This document shows, piece by piece, positions 23,600 through 33,096 of a DNA stretch of 64,000 bases. Position 1 is the stretch's first letter, and each line of letters opens with the position of its first letter. The DNA is taken from contig DATMSB010000114.1 in the NCBI GenBank assembly GCA_035565615.1, forward strand, positions 1 to 64,000. The letters are read 5' to 3'. Below the pieces are notes generated by a model. The model was not told the DNA's origin, searched no databases, and was given only the letters and a program-made list of their open reading frames with translations. This DNA comes from Vulgatibacter sp035565615. Lineage in GTDB: Bacteria > Myxococcota > Myxococcia > Myxococcales > Vulgatibacteraceae. The translations under genes and the position numbers were made by a program.

Positions 23600-26500
23600 T
23601 CAGGCCTCGAGCTTGACGTAGCGTCCCGGCCGGTCCGGGTCCAGTACGTACCAGGCGGGATTGCCCTCCGGATCACGACCGAGCCGCGCTCCGGGAACTG
23701 GGGGACGGCTGGCGTCGAACTCCGTCACCTCCGGCCGCGCCGGCGCCGGGAGGAAGCCGCCGTCCTGCAGCTCCGCGATCGCTTCGCGGAAGGCAGCGAT
23801 GATCCGATCCACGTCGGCGTCGGTGTGCGCGGTGGTCAGGAAGCAGGGGGCTCCTTCGTAGACGTGCACACCGCGATCGCGAAGCGCGTAGTAGAGGAGG
23901 TCGCCGAGCGGCCGAGCGTCCTCGTAGACGGGCCTCCACATCGAGGCGAAGCGCTCGATCCGGAGCGGCGCACCCGCGAGCGTGAAGTGCGCGTTGAGGG
24001 TCGACGTCAAGCGCTCAGTGCGAGCGTTCAGCTCTTCCTGCAGCGCGGGACCCCGCTCCACCAGGTGCAGGAGCACCGCCTTCGCCGCGGCCATCGCCAG
24101 CGGATGGCGGACGAACGTCCCGGCGAGGCAGGTCACGCCGACGGAGGGAGCCGAGTCGTCGCCGAACTGCCAGGCGCCCCCGTCGAGGGCGTCCAAGAAG
24201 CGCCGCGATCCCGCGATGACCCCGATCGGCATGCCGCCGCCGACCACCTCGCCGTAGACGGCGATGTCCGCCCGGACGCCGAAATGCGCCTGTGCCCCGC
24301 CGGGATGGGAGCGGAAGCCGGTGATCGCCTCGTCGAAGATCAGCGCGGTACCCGCCTCGGCCGTGATCGCCCGGAGCTCTTGGAGGAACTCGTGCGGCTG
24401 GAGGTCCGGCCGTCGACCCTGCACCGGCTCCACGAGCACCGCCGCCAGCTCCGAGGCGCGGTCGCGCAGGACCTCGAGAGCTCGGGGCTCGCCGTAGTCG
24501 AGGACGATCGCATCCTCGGGCCCCTCGGACAGGATCCTCGTAGCCGCCGGCAGCGCGCTCGCGATGTCCTCGTCGAAGATGCCGTGCGAGCTGCCCGAGA
24601 AGAGGGCGACGATGCCGCGACCGGTGACGGCGCGGGCCATGCGCACGGCGCCGATCACCGCCTCGGTGCCGGTGTTGCAGAAGGCCGCGCGCTCCATTCC
24701 CGTGAGCTCGCAGACGAGCGAGGCGACCTCGCCGGCCAGCGGCGTCTGCAGGCCGAGCTCGAACCCGTTCTCGAGTTGCTCCCGAATGGCGCGGACCACC
24801 GGCTCGGCGCCGTGGCCGAGGAGGTTCGAACCGAAGCCATTCAGCACGTCGACGTACTCGTTCCCGTCGACGTCCCAGACGCGCGACCCGCGGGAGCGGA
24901 CGACGACGAGAGGGTAGGCGAGCTCCTTGGTCGCGGGGCGAAATCCGCTCACCACCCGAGGGTCGGCGAGGCGATCCCGGGACGCCTGTGCCGCCGCCTT
25001 CGAGCCCGACGTGCGCGCGCCGTACCGGCGGACGAAGCTGTCGAGGCGCGCCTTCTGAACCGGCGTGAGTTCCGGGGCGGACCCCGCGTGGGGGCGGGCG
25101 ACGGTGCCGAAGGCCTTCTTCACGTCCTGGCGGACGGGACCCCGCTCCTCGTCCGACGCATCTACGGCCGCCCTCGCCGCTGCGGTCGCTGCAGGAACGG
25201 GTGCCTGGGCAGGATCCTCTTGCGTGAGGGGCTCGAGCGGGGCGTGCGCTTCCTGCGAAGCGGGTGCCACCCCGAGGACCGCGAGCTGCCGGGCCATGAG
25301 TTGGAGCTGTTGCTGGATCAGCGCCTGGATGTCGATCCCGTGGGCGGTGGTGGCCGGGAATCCTTCGAGGGTGGGGAAGGGGGTGGCCGTGGAGAGGTCG
25401 TTCACGGCGGGCAGGCCGGCGGTGGGGACGCTGCCTGCGGCGGGCAGGGAGGTGCCCTCGACCGGCGGCGCCTTCCGCTCCGATGCCGGTGCAGGCTCCG
25501 CCGGGAGCGAGGCATCCAGGTGGGCGGCGAGGGCATCCAACGTCGGGAGCTCCGTCATCAACTGGCGGAAGGTGATCGAGGCCGAATACTTGCGTGAGAT
25601 GGAGCGGGCGAGCTGCGTCAGCATCAGCGAATCGAAGCCTAGCTCCAGGAACGTGCCCGAGGGCTCGAGGTGCTCGCTCTCGATTCCGGAGATGTCGGCG
25701 CACAGCGCCCGCAGCTCGTCGAGCAGGCGGCTGATGCGGCCGGTGTCGCGGGGTTCCATGGCGGGAGGTGCCTCCGCGCTGCGGGGGGAGGGGGAAGCGG
25801 CTTCGGGAAGCGCGTTGGTCGTGACCCAGTGGCGCCGTCGCTCGAAGGGATAGGTGGGAAGTGGCAGGCGGTACCGCTCCCCGTAGGCGTGCAGGCTTTC
25901 GAAATCGAGGGGAAGGCCGGCGCAGAAGATCTCCCCCGCAGCACCGAGAAGTGAGGTCCACTCGTCGTCGCCCATGGCGGGGTTGCGCAGCGAAGCGACG
26001 CCGAGCTGGTCGCCGCGCAGCCGCTGCCGCGCGAGGGTCGTGAGCGTCGCCCGGGGACCGACCTCGAGGAGCAGGCGCGACGGCTCCTCCAGGAGCACGC
26101 CGAGCGCGTCCGCGAAGCGTACCGGCTCGCGAAGGTGGCGGGACCAGTACCCCGGATCGGTGGCCTCGCGCTCGCTCATCCAGCCGCCGGTGACGGTGGA
26201 GACGATGGGCAGGCGCGGCGCATGGAGCCGGACGGAGCGGACGGCCTCCTCGAAGGGTTCGACCACCGGATCCATCATCGGCGAGTGGAACGCGTGGGAG
26301 GTGACCAGCGGGCGGCAGGCGACGTCCTCCGCCTCGAGGTCCTTGCACAGCGATTCGAGCGCCTCGACCGGGCCCGCGACCACGCACTGGGTGGGTGCGT
26401 TCAGGGAGGCGATGGCGAGGTCGGGCGGGAGTCGCTCGCGGATGGCATCCGCCGAAGCGCGCACCGACAGCATGCCGCCCGGCGGGAGCGATTGCATGAG

Positions 26501-29500
26501 GCGACCGCGCTCGGCGACGAGGGCGAGGGCATCCTCCAGCGAGAACACCCCCGCGATGCAGGCGGCGACGAACTCCCCGACGCTGTGTCCCGCCATCGCC
26601 TCCGGACGGATGCCCCAGCCGAGCCAGATCTGCGCCAGTGCATATTCGACGACGAAGAGCGCGGGCTGGGTGAACGAGGTCTGGCGAAGAAGGTCCGCGG
26701 CCTCTTCCTCTCCACCAGGCGCCGGATAGAGGACGTCGCGCAGGTCGCGTCCGAGCTTCTCTTCGAGGAGGCCGGCGCAGCGGTCGACCACCGAGCGGAA
26801 GGTCGGGTCCCAGCGGTAGAGGCCCTCGCCCATCCCCACCGATTGCGCACCCTGGCCCGGGAAGAGGAAGGCAGGCTTGGGCGGCGGCGTCGCCGCACGA
26901 CGCGAGCTCACCCGTGCCGGATCCTCGCCGCGAAGGAGCTGGGCGAGCTCCCCGGTGGTAGCGGCGACCACGGCCCGGCGGTAGGGGAGCGCCCGCCGTC
27001 CCACGCCGAGCGTGTAGGAGATGTCGGCGAGGGGCCGATCCGGCTGCCGGCCGGCGTCCTCCGCGAGGCGGGAGGTCGCCTCCTCGAGCGCCTCGGGTGT
27101 GCGGCCGGAGAGGACCACGAGCTGGCGCGGGAGCGCGGCGCCGGAGGGGGCGCGGGCCGGCGCCTCCTCGAGCACCACGTGCGCGTTCGTTCCCCCGACG
27201 CCGAAGGAGCTGACGCCGGCGCGCCGCGGGCTCTCGCCGCGGGGCCAGGGGCGCCTCTCGCTCGTCACCACGAAGGGGCTCGCGGCGAAGTCGATGTGGG
27301 GGTTGGGCCGCTGGAAATGGAGCGTCGGGGGCAGCTCCTCGTTCTCGAGGGCGAGCACGGTCTTGATCAAGCCGGCGACGCCGGCAGCCGCCGTGAGATG
27401 ACCGAAGTTGCTCTTGATGCTGCCGAGCTGGCAGAAGCCCGCGTCCTGCGTTCCGAGGCGGAAGGCACGCGTGAGCGCCTCGACCTCGATGGGATCGCCG
27501 AGCGGCGTAGCCGTACCGTGCGCCTCCACGTACGAGATCGATCGCGGATCGATGCCGGCGTTGGCGTGCGCCATCGCGATGGCCGCCGCCTGCCCCTCCA
27601 CGCTCGGCGCGCTGAAGCTGGCCTTGCCGCCGCCGTCGTTGCTCAGGCCCACGCCACGGAGGACGGCGCGGATGGGATCGCCGTCCCGGAGCGCGTCCGA
27701 GAGTCGCTTGAGGACCACTGCGCCGGCACCGTCGCTGAAGACCGTTCCGCTCGCCGCGGCGTCGAAGGGCCGGCAATGGCCGTCGGACGAGAGCATCCCG
27801 CCTTCGTCGTAGACGTGCCCGGTGTGTTGGGGGACGGTGATCGCCGCTCCACCGGCGATCGCCATGTCGCATTGCCCGGTCCGAAGCGCGTGGAATGCCT
27901 GGGCCACCGCCACGAGCGAGGTCGAGCACGCCGTATGAATGCTGATCGCCGGGCCGCGGAGATCGAGGCGATGGGCGACGCGGGTGGCGACGTAATCCTT
28001 CTCGCTGGCGACCATCGCCAGGAGGTCGCCGACCTTCTCGATCACGTCCGGCCGCTGCGCCACCTGATTGGGGAAGTAGGTGTTGTTGTGTACCCCAGCG
28101 TAGACGCCCACGGCGCCGCAGATGCACTCGGGCACGTAGCCCGCCGACTCCAGCGCGGCCCACGCCACCTCGAGGAAGACCCGCTGCTGGGGATCGAGGA
28201 CCTCCGCCTCGGCCGGCGAGATGCCGAAGAACGCCGCGTCGAACCGATCGGCGTCGGCGAGGATCCCGCGGGCGCGGACGTAGCGCGGATCGCTGGCGAG
28301 GGCCTTGGGCACGGCGGGATCGAGCTCGTCGGGACCGAAGAAGGTGATCGACTCGACGCCTTCGACGAGGTTGTTCCAAAGCTGGTGCAGATCGGCGGCG
28401 CCCGGGAAGCGGGCCGCCATGCCGACGATGGCCACCGGCTCGTCGTCCCGGCCCCTCGCGCCGGCCGCCCTGGCGAGCAGCGCTCGATCCAAGGCCGATC
28501 CGTCGCCAACCGCGGCGAGGATGCTACGGATGGTCGGATGCTGGAAGAGCTGGGGGATGGTCACCGCCTCGAGGCCCTCGCGCTGCATCCGCCCGACCGC
28601 CTCGACGGCCAACAGCGAAGTCCCGCCCAGATCGAAGAAGCTGTCGTCGACGCCGATGGTGTCGATGCCGAGAACCTCTCTCCAGATCCCGGCCACGAGG
28701 GCCTCGTCGGAGGTGGACGCGGCGGCGAAGGGAACGGCGAGTGCGGGGCGTTCCCGGCCCGGGGCGGGCAGCGCCTTGCGGTCGATCTTCCCCGAGGGGG
28801 TGCGAGGGAAAGCGTCGACCACTACGATGCGGCTCGGGACCAGGTACTCGGGGAGCCGCTCCAGCAGGAAGTTGCGCAGGGCGGTCGCCGCGCCGTCGAG
28901 GGCGTCGCCGAGCTGCACGTAGCCATACAGCCGCTTGTCGCCCGGTCGCTCCTCGCGGACGAGGGCGACGGCGTGGGACACCGACGGATGGGACGCGAGC
29001 GCGACCTCGACCTCGCCGAGCTCGATCCGGAAGCCGCGGACCTTCACCTGATCGTCGGTGCGCCCCAGAAATTCCAGGGCGCCGTCGTCGCTTCTTCGGA
29101 CGAGATCGCCGGTCCGGTAGAGGCGCTCCAACGCATCGCCGTCGCCGGTCACCAGGACGAAGCGCTCCGCCGTCAGCTCGGGCTGGTCGAGGTAGCCGCG
29201 CGCCAGGCAGCGACCGCCGAGGTAGAGCTCCCCCGGCGAACCGTCGGGGACAGGGCGGAGCCCATCGTCCAGGACCCGGGCGATGATGCCGGGCAGCGGC
29301 CGGCCGATCGGCGGGAGCGCGGGCCAGGTGTCCGGCGGACCCTCGAGGGTGAACGCCGTCGCGACGTGGGTCTCGGAGGGGCCGTAGTGGTTGTGGAGCG
29401 TCGCCTCCGGCATGCGGCGGAAGAAGGCGGCGATGGCCCGCGTGATCTGGAGCTGCTCGCCGGCGGTCACGACCTCGCGCAGGTGGCTGGGGACGCGCGA

Positions 29501-30265
29501 CGCGTTCTCGGCCGCCTCGGCGAGGGCCTGGAGCGCGACGAAAGGGAGGAAGACGCGCTCGATCCGCTCCTGCTCCAGGAGCTCGAGGAGCCTCATGGAG
29601 TCGAGGCGATCCTCCTCGTCGAGGAGGACCAGCGTCCCGCCGGCGCCGAGCGTCGAGAAGATCTCCTGGAAGTGCACGTCGAAGCTGAGCGGTGCGAACT
29701 GCAGCGTGCGCCCCTCGCCAGACGAGGATGCCTCGAGCTGCCAGGTGACGAGGTTCGCCAAGGGACCGTGGGGCATGGCGACGGCCTTGGGCCGCCCCGT
29801 CGATCCCGAGGTGTAGATGACGTACGCGAGATCTTCGCTCCCGGGCTCGGGGAGATCGAGCCCGGCCGCCTCCCCGAGGAAGGGCAGCTCCACCACCTCC
29901 GCCACGGGAGGCAGCGAGGCGCGCAGCGCGCTCGTGGTGATCAGAATCCGGGCGCCGCTGTCTTCGAGCATGAAGGCGAGGCGGTCCTGCGGATAGGTGG
30001 GATCGAGCGGGACGTAGGCGCCGCCGGCCATGAGGACGCCCAGGACCGCGACGATTCCGTCGAAGGATCGAGGCAGGCAGATGGCGACGGGGACGTCGGC
30101 CTCGACGCCGAGGCGCCGCAGGTGCCGCGCGAGCGATCGGGCGCGCGCCTCCAGCTCTCGATACGAGAGCGAATCACCAGCGTGGACGAGCGCTGCGCGG
30201 TCCCGCGTGCGACCGGCTTGGGTCACGAACCTCTTCACACACGTCGGGTCGTATGGCGCAGACAT
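23600..30265 (-). CDS. Hybrid NRPS-PKS: A-T-KS-AT-ACP-aminotransferase
   Basis: A 2221-residue starter protein. It begins with a loading adenylation domain (about 15-500, no C domain before it; pocket read as D-V-Q-F-V-A-H-V-A-K, proline-like) and carrier (LGGTSLL near 550). The PKS part is KS (about 600-1020; active Cys in HTACSTS near 777, EAHGTATPLGDP, SNFGHL), AT (about 1115-1420; GHSVGE near 1228, HAFHSPMM near 1325, typical of malonyl-CoA) and ACP (LGFDSL near 1543). A Pro/Ala-rich linker with a Gln-rich helix leads to a class III (GSA-type) aminotransferase domain (about 1760-2180), as in McyE and mycosubtilin synthases, meant to turn the beta-ketone into an amine. There, FDEAITGF is present but the PLP lysine motif reads YGEVVGGG (near 2004): Glu replaces Lys. 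There is no KR, DH or ER. Confidence 0.95.
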   Translation of the reverse strand: MSAPYDPTCVKRFVTQAGRTRDRAALVHAGDSLSYRELEARARSLARHLRRLGVEADVPVAICLPRSFDGIVAVLGVLMAGGAYVPLDPTYPQDRLAFMLEDSGARILITTSALRASLPPVAEVVELPFLGEAAGLDLPEPGSEDLAYVIYTSGSTGRPKAVAMPHGPLANLVTWQLEASSSGEGRTLQFAPLSFDVHFQEIFSTLGAGGTLVLLDEEDRLDSMRLLELLEQERIERVFLPFVALQALAEAAENASRVPSHLREVVTAGEQLQITRAIAAFFRRMPEATLHNHYGPSETHVATAFTLEGPPDTWPALPPIGRPLPGIIARVLDDGLRPVPDGSPGELYLGGRCLARGYLDQPELTAERFVLVTGDGDALERLYRTGDLVRRSDDGALEFLGRTDDQVKVRGFRIELGEVEVALASHPSVSHAVALVREERPGDKRLYGYVQLGDALDGAATALRNFLLERLPEYLVPSRIVVVDAFPRTPSGKIDRKALPAPGRERPALAVPFAAASTSDEALVAGIWREVLGIDTIGVDDSFFDLGGTSLLAVEAVGRMQREGLEAVTIPQLFQHPTIRSILAAVGDGSALDRALLARAAGARGRDDEPVAIVGMAARFPGAADLHQLWNNLVEGVESITFFGPDELDPAVPKALASDPRYVRARGILADADRFDAAFFGISPAEAEVLDPQQRVFLEVAWAALESAGYVPECICGAVGVYAGVHNNTYFPNQVAQRPDVIEKVGDLLAMVASEKDYVATRVAHRLDLRGPAISIHTACSTSLVAVAQAFHALRTGQCDMAIAGGAAITVPQHTGHVYDEGGMLSSDGHCRPFDAAASGTVFSDGAGAVVLKRLSDALRDGDPIRAVLRGVGLSNDGGGKASFSAPSVEGQAAAIAMAHANAGIDPRSISYVEAHGTATPLGDPIEVEALTRAFRLGTQDAGFCQLGSIKSNFGHLTAAAGVAGLIKTVLALENEELPPTLHFQRPNPHIDFAASPFVVTSERRPWPRGESPRRAGVSSFGVGGTNAHVVLEEAPARAPSGAALPRQLVVLSGRTPEALEEATSRLAEDAGRQPDRPLADISYTLGVGRRALPYRRAVVAATTGELAQLLRGEDPARVSSRRAATPPPKPAFLFPGQGAQSVGMGEGLYRWDPTFRSVVDRCAGLLEEKLGRDLRDVLYPAPGGEEEAADLLRQTSFTQPALFVVEYALAQIWLGWGIRPEAMAGHSVGEFVAACIAGVFSLEDALALVAERGRLMQSLPPGGMLSVRASADAIRERLPPDLAIASLNAPTQCVVAGPVEALESLCKDLEAEDVACRPLVTSHAFHSPMMDPVVEPFEEAVRSVRLHAPRLPIVSTVTGGWMSEREATDPGYWSRHLREPVRFADALGVLLEEPSRLLLEVGPRATLTTLARQRLRGDQLGVASLRNPAMGDDEWTSLLGAAGEIFCAGLPLDFESLHAYGERYRLPLPTYPFERRRHWVTTNALPEAASPSPRSAEAPPAMEPRDTGRISRLLDELRALCADISGIESEHLEPSGTFLELGFDSLMLTQLARSISRKYSASITFRQLMTELPTLDALAAHLDASLPAEPAPASERKAPPVEGTSLPAAGSVPTAGLPAVNDLSTATPFPTLEGFPATTAHGIDIQALIQQQLQLMARQLAVLGVAPASQEAHAPLEPLTQEDPAQAPVPAATAAARAAVDASDEERGPVRQDVKKAFGTVARPHAGSAPELTPVQKARLDSFVRRYGARTSGSKAAAQASRDRLADPRVVSGFRPATKELAYPLVVVRSRGSRVWDVDGNEYVDVLNGFGSNLLGHGAEPVVRAIREQLENGFELGLQTPLAGEVASLVCELTGMERAAFCNTGTEAVIGAVRMARAVTGRGIVALFSGSSHGIFDEDIASALPAATRILSEGPEDAIVLDYGEPRALEVLRDRASELAAVLVEPVQGRRPDLQPHEFLQELRAITAEAGTALIFDEAITGFRSHPGGAQAHFGVRADIAVYGEVVGGGMPIGVIAGSRRFLDALDGGAWQFGDDSAPSVGVTCLAGTFVRHPLAMAAAKAVLLHLVERGPALQEELNARTERLTSTLNAHFTLAGAPLRIERFASMWRPVYEDARPLGDLLYYALRDRGVHVYEGAPCFLTTAHTDADVDRIIAAFREAIAELQDGGFLPAPARPEVTEFDASRPPVPGARLGRDPEGNPAWYVLDPDRPGRYVKLEA

Positions 30266-30305
30266 TGACCCCCCTGGAGGGTTCGACTGAACTCATGGTG
30301 CGCGG

Positions 30306-30334
30306 ATGATCGCGGCGGTCGGATCGGCCGTCAA
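30306..30334 (-). promoter_or_regulatory. Candidate sigma-70-type promoter of the PKS-NRPS operon
   Basis: On the minus strand, TTGACG (30334-30329), a 17-base spacer and GATCAT (30311-30306) lie about 40 bases upstream of the hybrid synthetase start. The -35 box matches five of six consensus positions and the -10 box four. This would drive the six-gene operon down to 13963. Pattern match only. Confidence 0.45.
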
Positions 30335-30361
30335 TACCGCTTCCATGGGATCGAAGGGGCT

Positions 30362-31033
30362 TTAGAGCAGTACGCACCCTGCGATCCGGTCGCGTCCAAT
30401 CAGCTCGATGGATCGCCGCAGATCCCTCATCTTCGTCGTCCCGAGCTCCACGCCGAGGACGACCGCGTCCGCGGCCTGGGCGACGGCGAGGGCGACCGGC
30501 TCGGCCACCACCGAAGGAACGCCGATGATGAGCTGTCCGAAGGAGGGGAGGAGATCCCCCTCGACCCTCGTGGGGCTGGTGGAAGGGGTCGCGGCGACCT
30601 CGATGACCTCCTCCCCCGGCCAGAGCAGCTTCTGCCGCCCGCGCACGTCCTGAGCCAGCGACGCGAGGGCGCGCGCGGATCCCGTCTCGAGCGCGTCCAC
30701 CGTCACGGCGGAGACCGGCAGGTCGCTCAGGCTCGTGCCGATGTCCGCGAGTGAACAAGCAAGCGCCTTGGTGGAACCGCTTGCATGCGCCGGAAGCACG
30801 ACCAGCGAGGTCCACTCCCGCTTGGCGAGCAGAAGCCAGATCTCCTGCATCTGCCGGATGGCGCCAGGTGCCAGGTCCGGGGTTTCGTCGGGCCTGGGCA
30901 CGACGAGGTCCGTCTTCTTGCTCTTTCGTTTCTTTCTCAAGCCTTGCGCATGTGACGCGGAAGTCGGGGACAGGTCAAGCTTCCGGACGGGACCGCGGTC
31001 CGGATACGTGCCGATCGGCAACCTGGCCGGCAC
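30362..31033 (-). CDS. Degenerate CpsD/BY-kinase-like ATPase
   Basis: About 223 residues from a GTG at 31033; the start is uncertain (TTG at 30940 is another choice, and the only in-frame ATG upstream, at 31165, overlaps asnB). After a basic segment (RKKRKSKK) comes a fold like the bacterial tyrosine kinases that pair with Wzz proteins: IWLLLAKREWTSLVVLPA, and at the C-terminus DAVVLGVELGTTKMRDLRRSIELI. The Walker A lysine motif expected after the first strand is replaced by AHASGSTKALA, so ATP binding is doubtful, and no Tyr-rich tail exists. It is probably a non-catalytic partner of the chain-length protein encoded at 33097. Confidence 0.6.
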   Translation of the reverse strand: MPARLPIGTYPDRGPVRKLDLSPTSASHAQGLRKKRKSKKTDLVVPRPDETPDLAPGAIRQMQEIWLLLAKREWTSLVVLPAHASGSTKALACSLADIGTSLSDLPVSAVTVDALETGSARALASLAQDVRGRQKLLWPGEEVIEVAATPSTSPTRVEGDLLPSFGQLIIGVPSVVAEPVALAVAQAADAVVLGVELGTTKMRDLRRSIELIGRDRIAGCVLL

Positions 31034-31100
31034 CGGCGACGAATTGTGCCTGGGCGCCGATTCGATGCTATGACCGCCCACCTTCGGAGCGACGAGAGCG

Positions 31101-33041
31101 ATGTGCGGGATTGCAGGGATTGTCGGGCGGTTGGACGAGAGCGGTCGTACCGCCCTCGGGCGCATGAGCGAGGCGATGCGCCACCGCGGCCCCGACGGTC
31201 ACGGCGTGTGGGAGTCGGATCGGGACGAGAGGGGCTGGGGCGTCCTGCTGGCGCACCGCCGCCTCGCGACGCTCGACCTCTCTCCCGCGGCGGCGCAGCC
31301 GATGACGGATCCGGTCACGAACCGCACGATCGTCTTCAACGGGGAGATCTACAACTACGTCGAGCTGCGCGATCGCCTGGCCTCGGAGGGCCAGCACTTC
31401 GAGTCGAGCGGCGATACGGCGGTGATGCTGCGAGCGCTCGGCCTGCATGGGCCCGAGGCGTTGGGGTGGCTCCGGGGCATGTTCGCCTTCGCGTGCTGGA
31501 ACCCCGAGAGTCGGCGGCTCCTGCTCGCACGCGACCCGCTCGGGATCAAGCCGCTGTACGTGGCGCGCAACCCCGATCCGAAGGGCAGCTGGTCGATCGC
31601 GTTCGCTTCGGAGCTGCGTGCGCTCCTCACCTCGGGGTTGTTGGGGAAGCCGAGGCTCGAACCGGGCGCCGTCGCATCGGTCATCTGGAACGGCTTCGTG
31701 GTGGGGCCGCAGACCGCGGTCGCCGGCGTCGAGCTCCTCCCCGGTGGGCGGCTCCTCGAGCTCGACGGGAATGGTCGCGAGATTGCGAGCTCCGACTTCT
31801 GGACGATCCCTCCCGTCCAGCCTGGTCCATCGCTGGACGAGGAAGAGCTGGGGTCCATCCTGGAAGAGAGCGTGCGGCTTCACCTCTCGAGCGACGTGCC
31901 CCTGGCGGTGTTCCTGTCCAGCGGCGTGGACTCCTCGGCCGTCGCCAACCTGGCCCAGCGCACATCGGGCAACCAGGTGCACACCTTCACCCTGGCCTTC
32001 GAGTCCGCCGAGATGAACGAGGGGCCGGTGGCCCGCCAGATCGCGGAGGCGATCGGCTCCGCTCACCACGAGGTGGTGCTCTCCGAGGGCGAATTCGTCG
32101 AGCGGCTCGAACCTGCGCTCGACAGCCTCGATCAGCCGACCTTCGACGGCCTGAACTCCTACTTCATGTCGCGCGCGATCCACGACGCGGGCTTCAAGGT
32201 CGCGCTCGTGGGTACCGGAGGCGACGAGCTCTTCGGCGGCTACCGATCCTTCCGCGATCTCCCGGTGCTCCAGCGTTGGTCGAGGCGAACTCGGTTCCTC
32301 CCCAAGCGGCTCCTGGCCCAAGCCGCGCATCTGGCGCTCGGGTCGTCGTCGAGGCGCGGAGCTTCGATCCCGCCGCAGACGCGCTGGGCCAAGCTCCCCC
32401 ACTTGATCCGGCGGGGCGAGGATCTCCTCGGCCTCTACCAGCTCGCCTACGCCCTCTTCCTGCCGGAATTCCAGGGCCACCTCCTCGACCCCGAGTTCGG
32501 CGAGGTCCTCCACGATGGCATGTCGGCGGCGGCGCGCGACCGGCTGGCAGGGGAGACGCGCTCCCGCTCGCCCTTGTCGGCTTTGAGCGTCATGGAGCTG
32601 CGGCTCTTCCTGGGTGAGAGGCTCCTCCGGGACAACGACGCCGCCAGCATGGCCGCGTCCATCGAGCAGCGGCTCCCGTTCGTGGATCAGGAGCTTTTCC
32701 AGAGCGTCGATCGGCTGCCGGACGCCGTGCGCTACGATCCGCTCGGGAAGAAGGCGATCCTGCGGCGGCTCGGGCTGCGCGGGCTGCCGCAGAAGCTGTT
32801 CGACCGGCCCAAGCGCGGCTTCGAGCTGCCGTACGACACGTGGATTCGGCGGGGCCTGCGGAAGTCCATCGACGAGACCATGCGGGATCCCGAGGCGGCG
32901 CGGGCCGCGGGGTTGCGGCCCGAGGGAGTCCGGCGGCTCTGGCAGGGGTTCCTCGAGGGCGCTCCGGGCCTTTACTGGTCCCGCGTCTGGGCGATCTTCG
33001 TCCTTCTGCGCTGGTGCCAGAGGAACCAGGTCGTGCGCTGA
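31101..33041 (+). CDS. Glutamine-dependent amidotransferase (AsnB-like), EPS-associated
   Basis: A 646-residue two-domain enzyme. The N-terminal class II glutaminase domain begins MCGIAGIVG, with Cys2 as nucleophile, and includes RHRGPDG-like (MRHRGPDGHG) and AHRRLATLDLS motifs. The C-terminal synthetase domain has the ATP pyrophosphatase loop FLSSGVDSS (near 272). In E. coli AsnB this makes asparagine from aspartate. In EPS loci of the exosortase type, a very similar amidotransferase 1 family is common and is thought to amidate uronic acids of the polymer. Its place here, just before the Wzz-like gene, favours the latter. The ATG is fixed by the need for Cys2. Confidence 0.85.
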   Translation: MCGIAGIVGRLDESGRTALGRMSEAMRHRGPDGHGVWESDRDERGWGVLLAHRRLATLDLSPAAAQPMTDPVTNRTIVFNGEIYNYVELRDRLASEGQHFESSGDTAVMLRALGLHGPEALGWLRGMFAFACWNPESRRLLLARDPLGIKPLYVARNPDPKGSWSIAFASELRALLTSGLLGKPRLEPGAVASVIWNGFVVGPQTAVAGVELLPGGRLLELDGNGREIASSDFWTIPPVQPGPSLDEEELGSILEESVRLHLSSDVPLAVFLSSGVDSSAVANLAQRTSGNQVHTFTLAFESAEMNEGPVARQIAEAIGSAHHEVVLSEGEFVERLEPALDSLDQPTFDGLNSYFMSRAIHDAGFKVALVGTGGDELFGGYRSFRDLPVLQRWSRRTRFLPKRLLAQAAHLALGSSSRRGASIPPQTRWAKLPHLIRRGEDLLGLYQLAYALFLPEFQGHLLDPEFGEVLHDGMSAAARDRLAGETRSRSPLSALSVMELRLFLGERLLRDNDAASMAASIEQRLPFVDQELFQSVDRLPDAVRYDPLGKKAILRRLGLRGLPQKLFDRPKRGFELPYDTWIRRGLRKSIDETMRDPEAARAAGLRPEGVRRLWQGFLEGAPGLYWSRVWAIFVLLRWCQRNQVVR

Positions 33042-33096
33042 CCGCACGGGCGGCATCGATTGGATTGACCGGAACCGTCATGCTAGGTTCCGCGCG

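Noticed and set aside
26135..30268. A 1377-codon open frame opposite the hybrid synthetase
   Set aside because: The opposite strand encodes clear A, T, KS and AT domains; this frame has none and shows the composition typical of antisense shadow frames.
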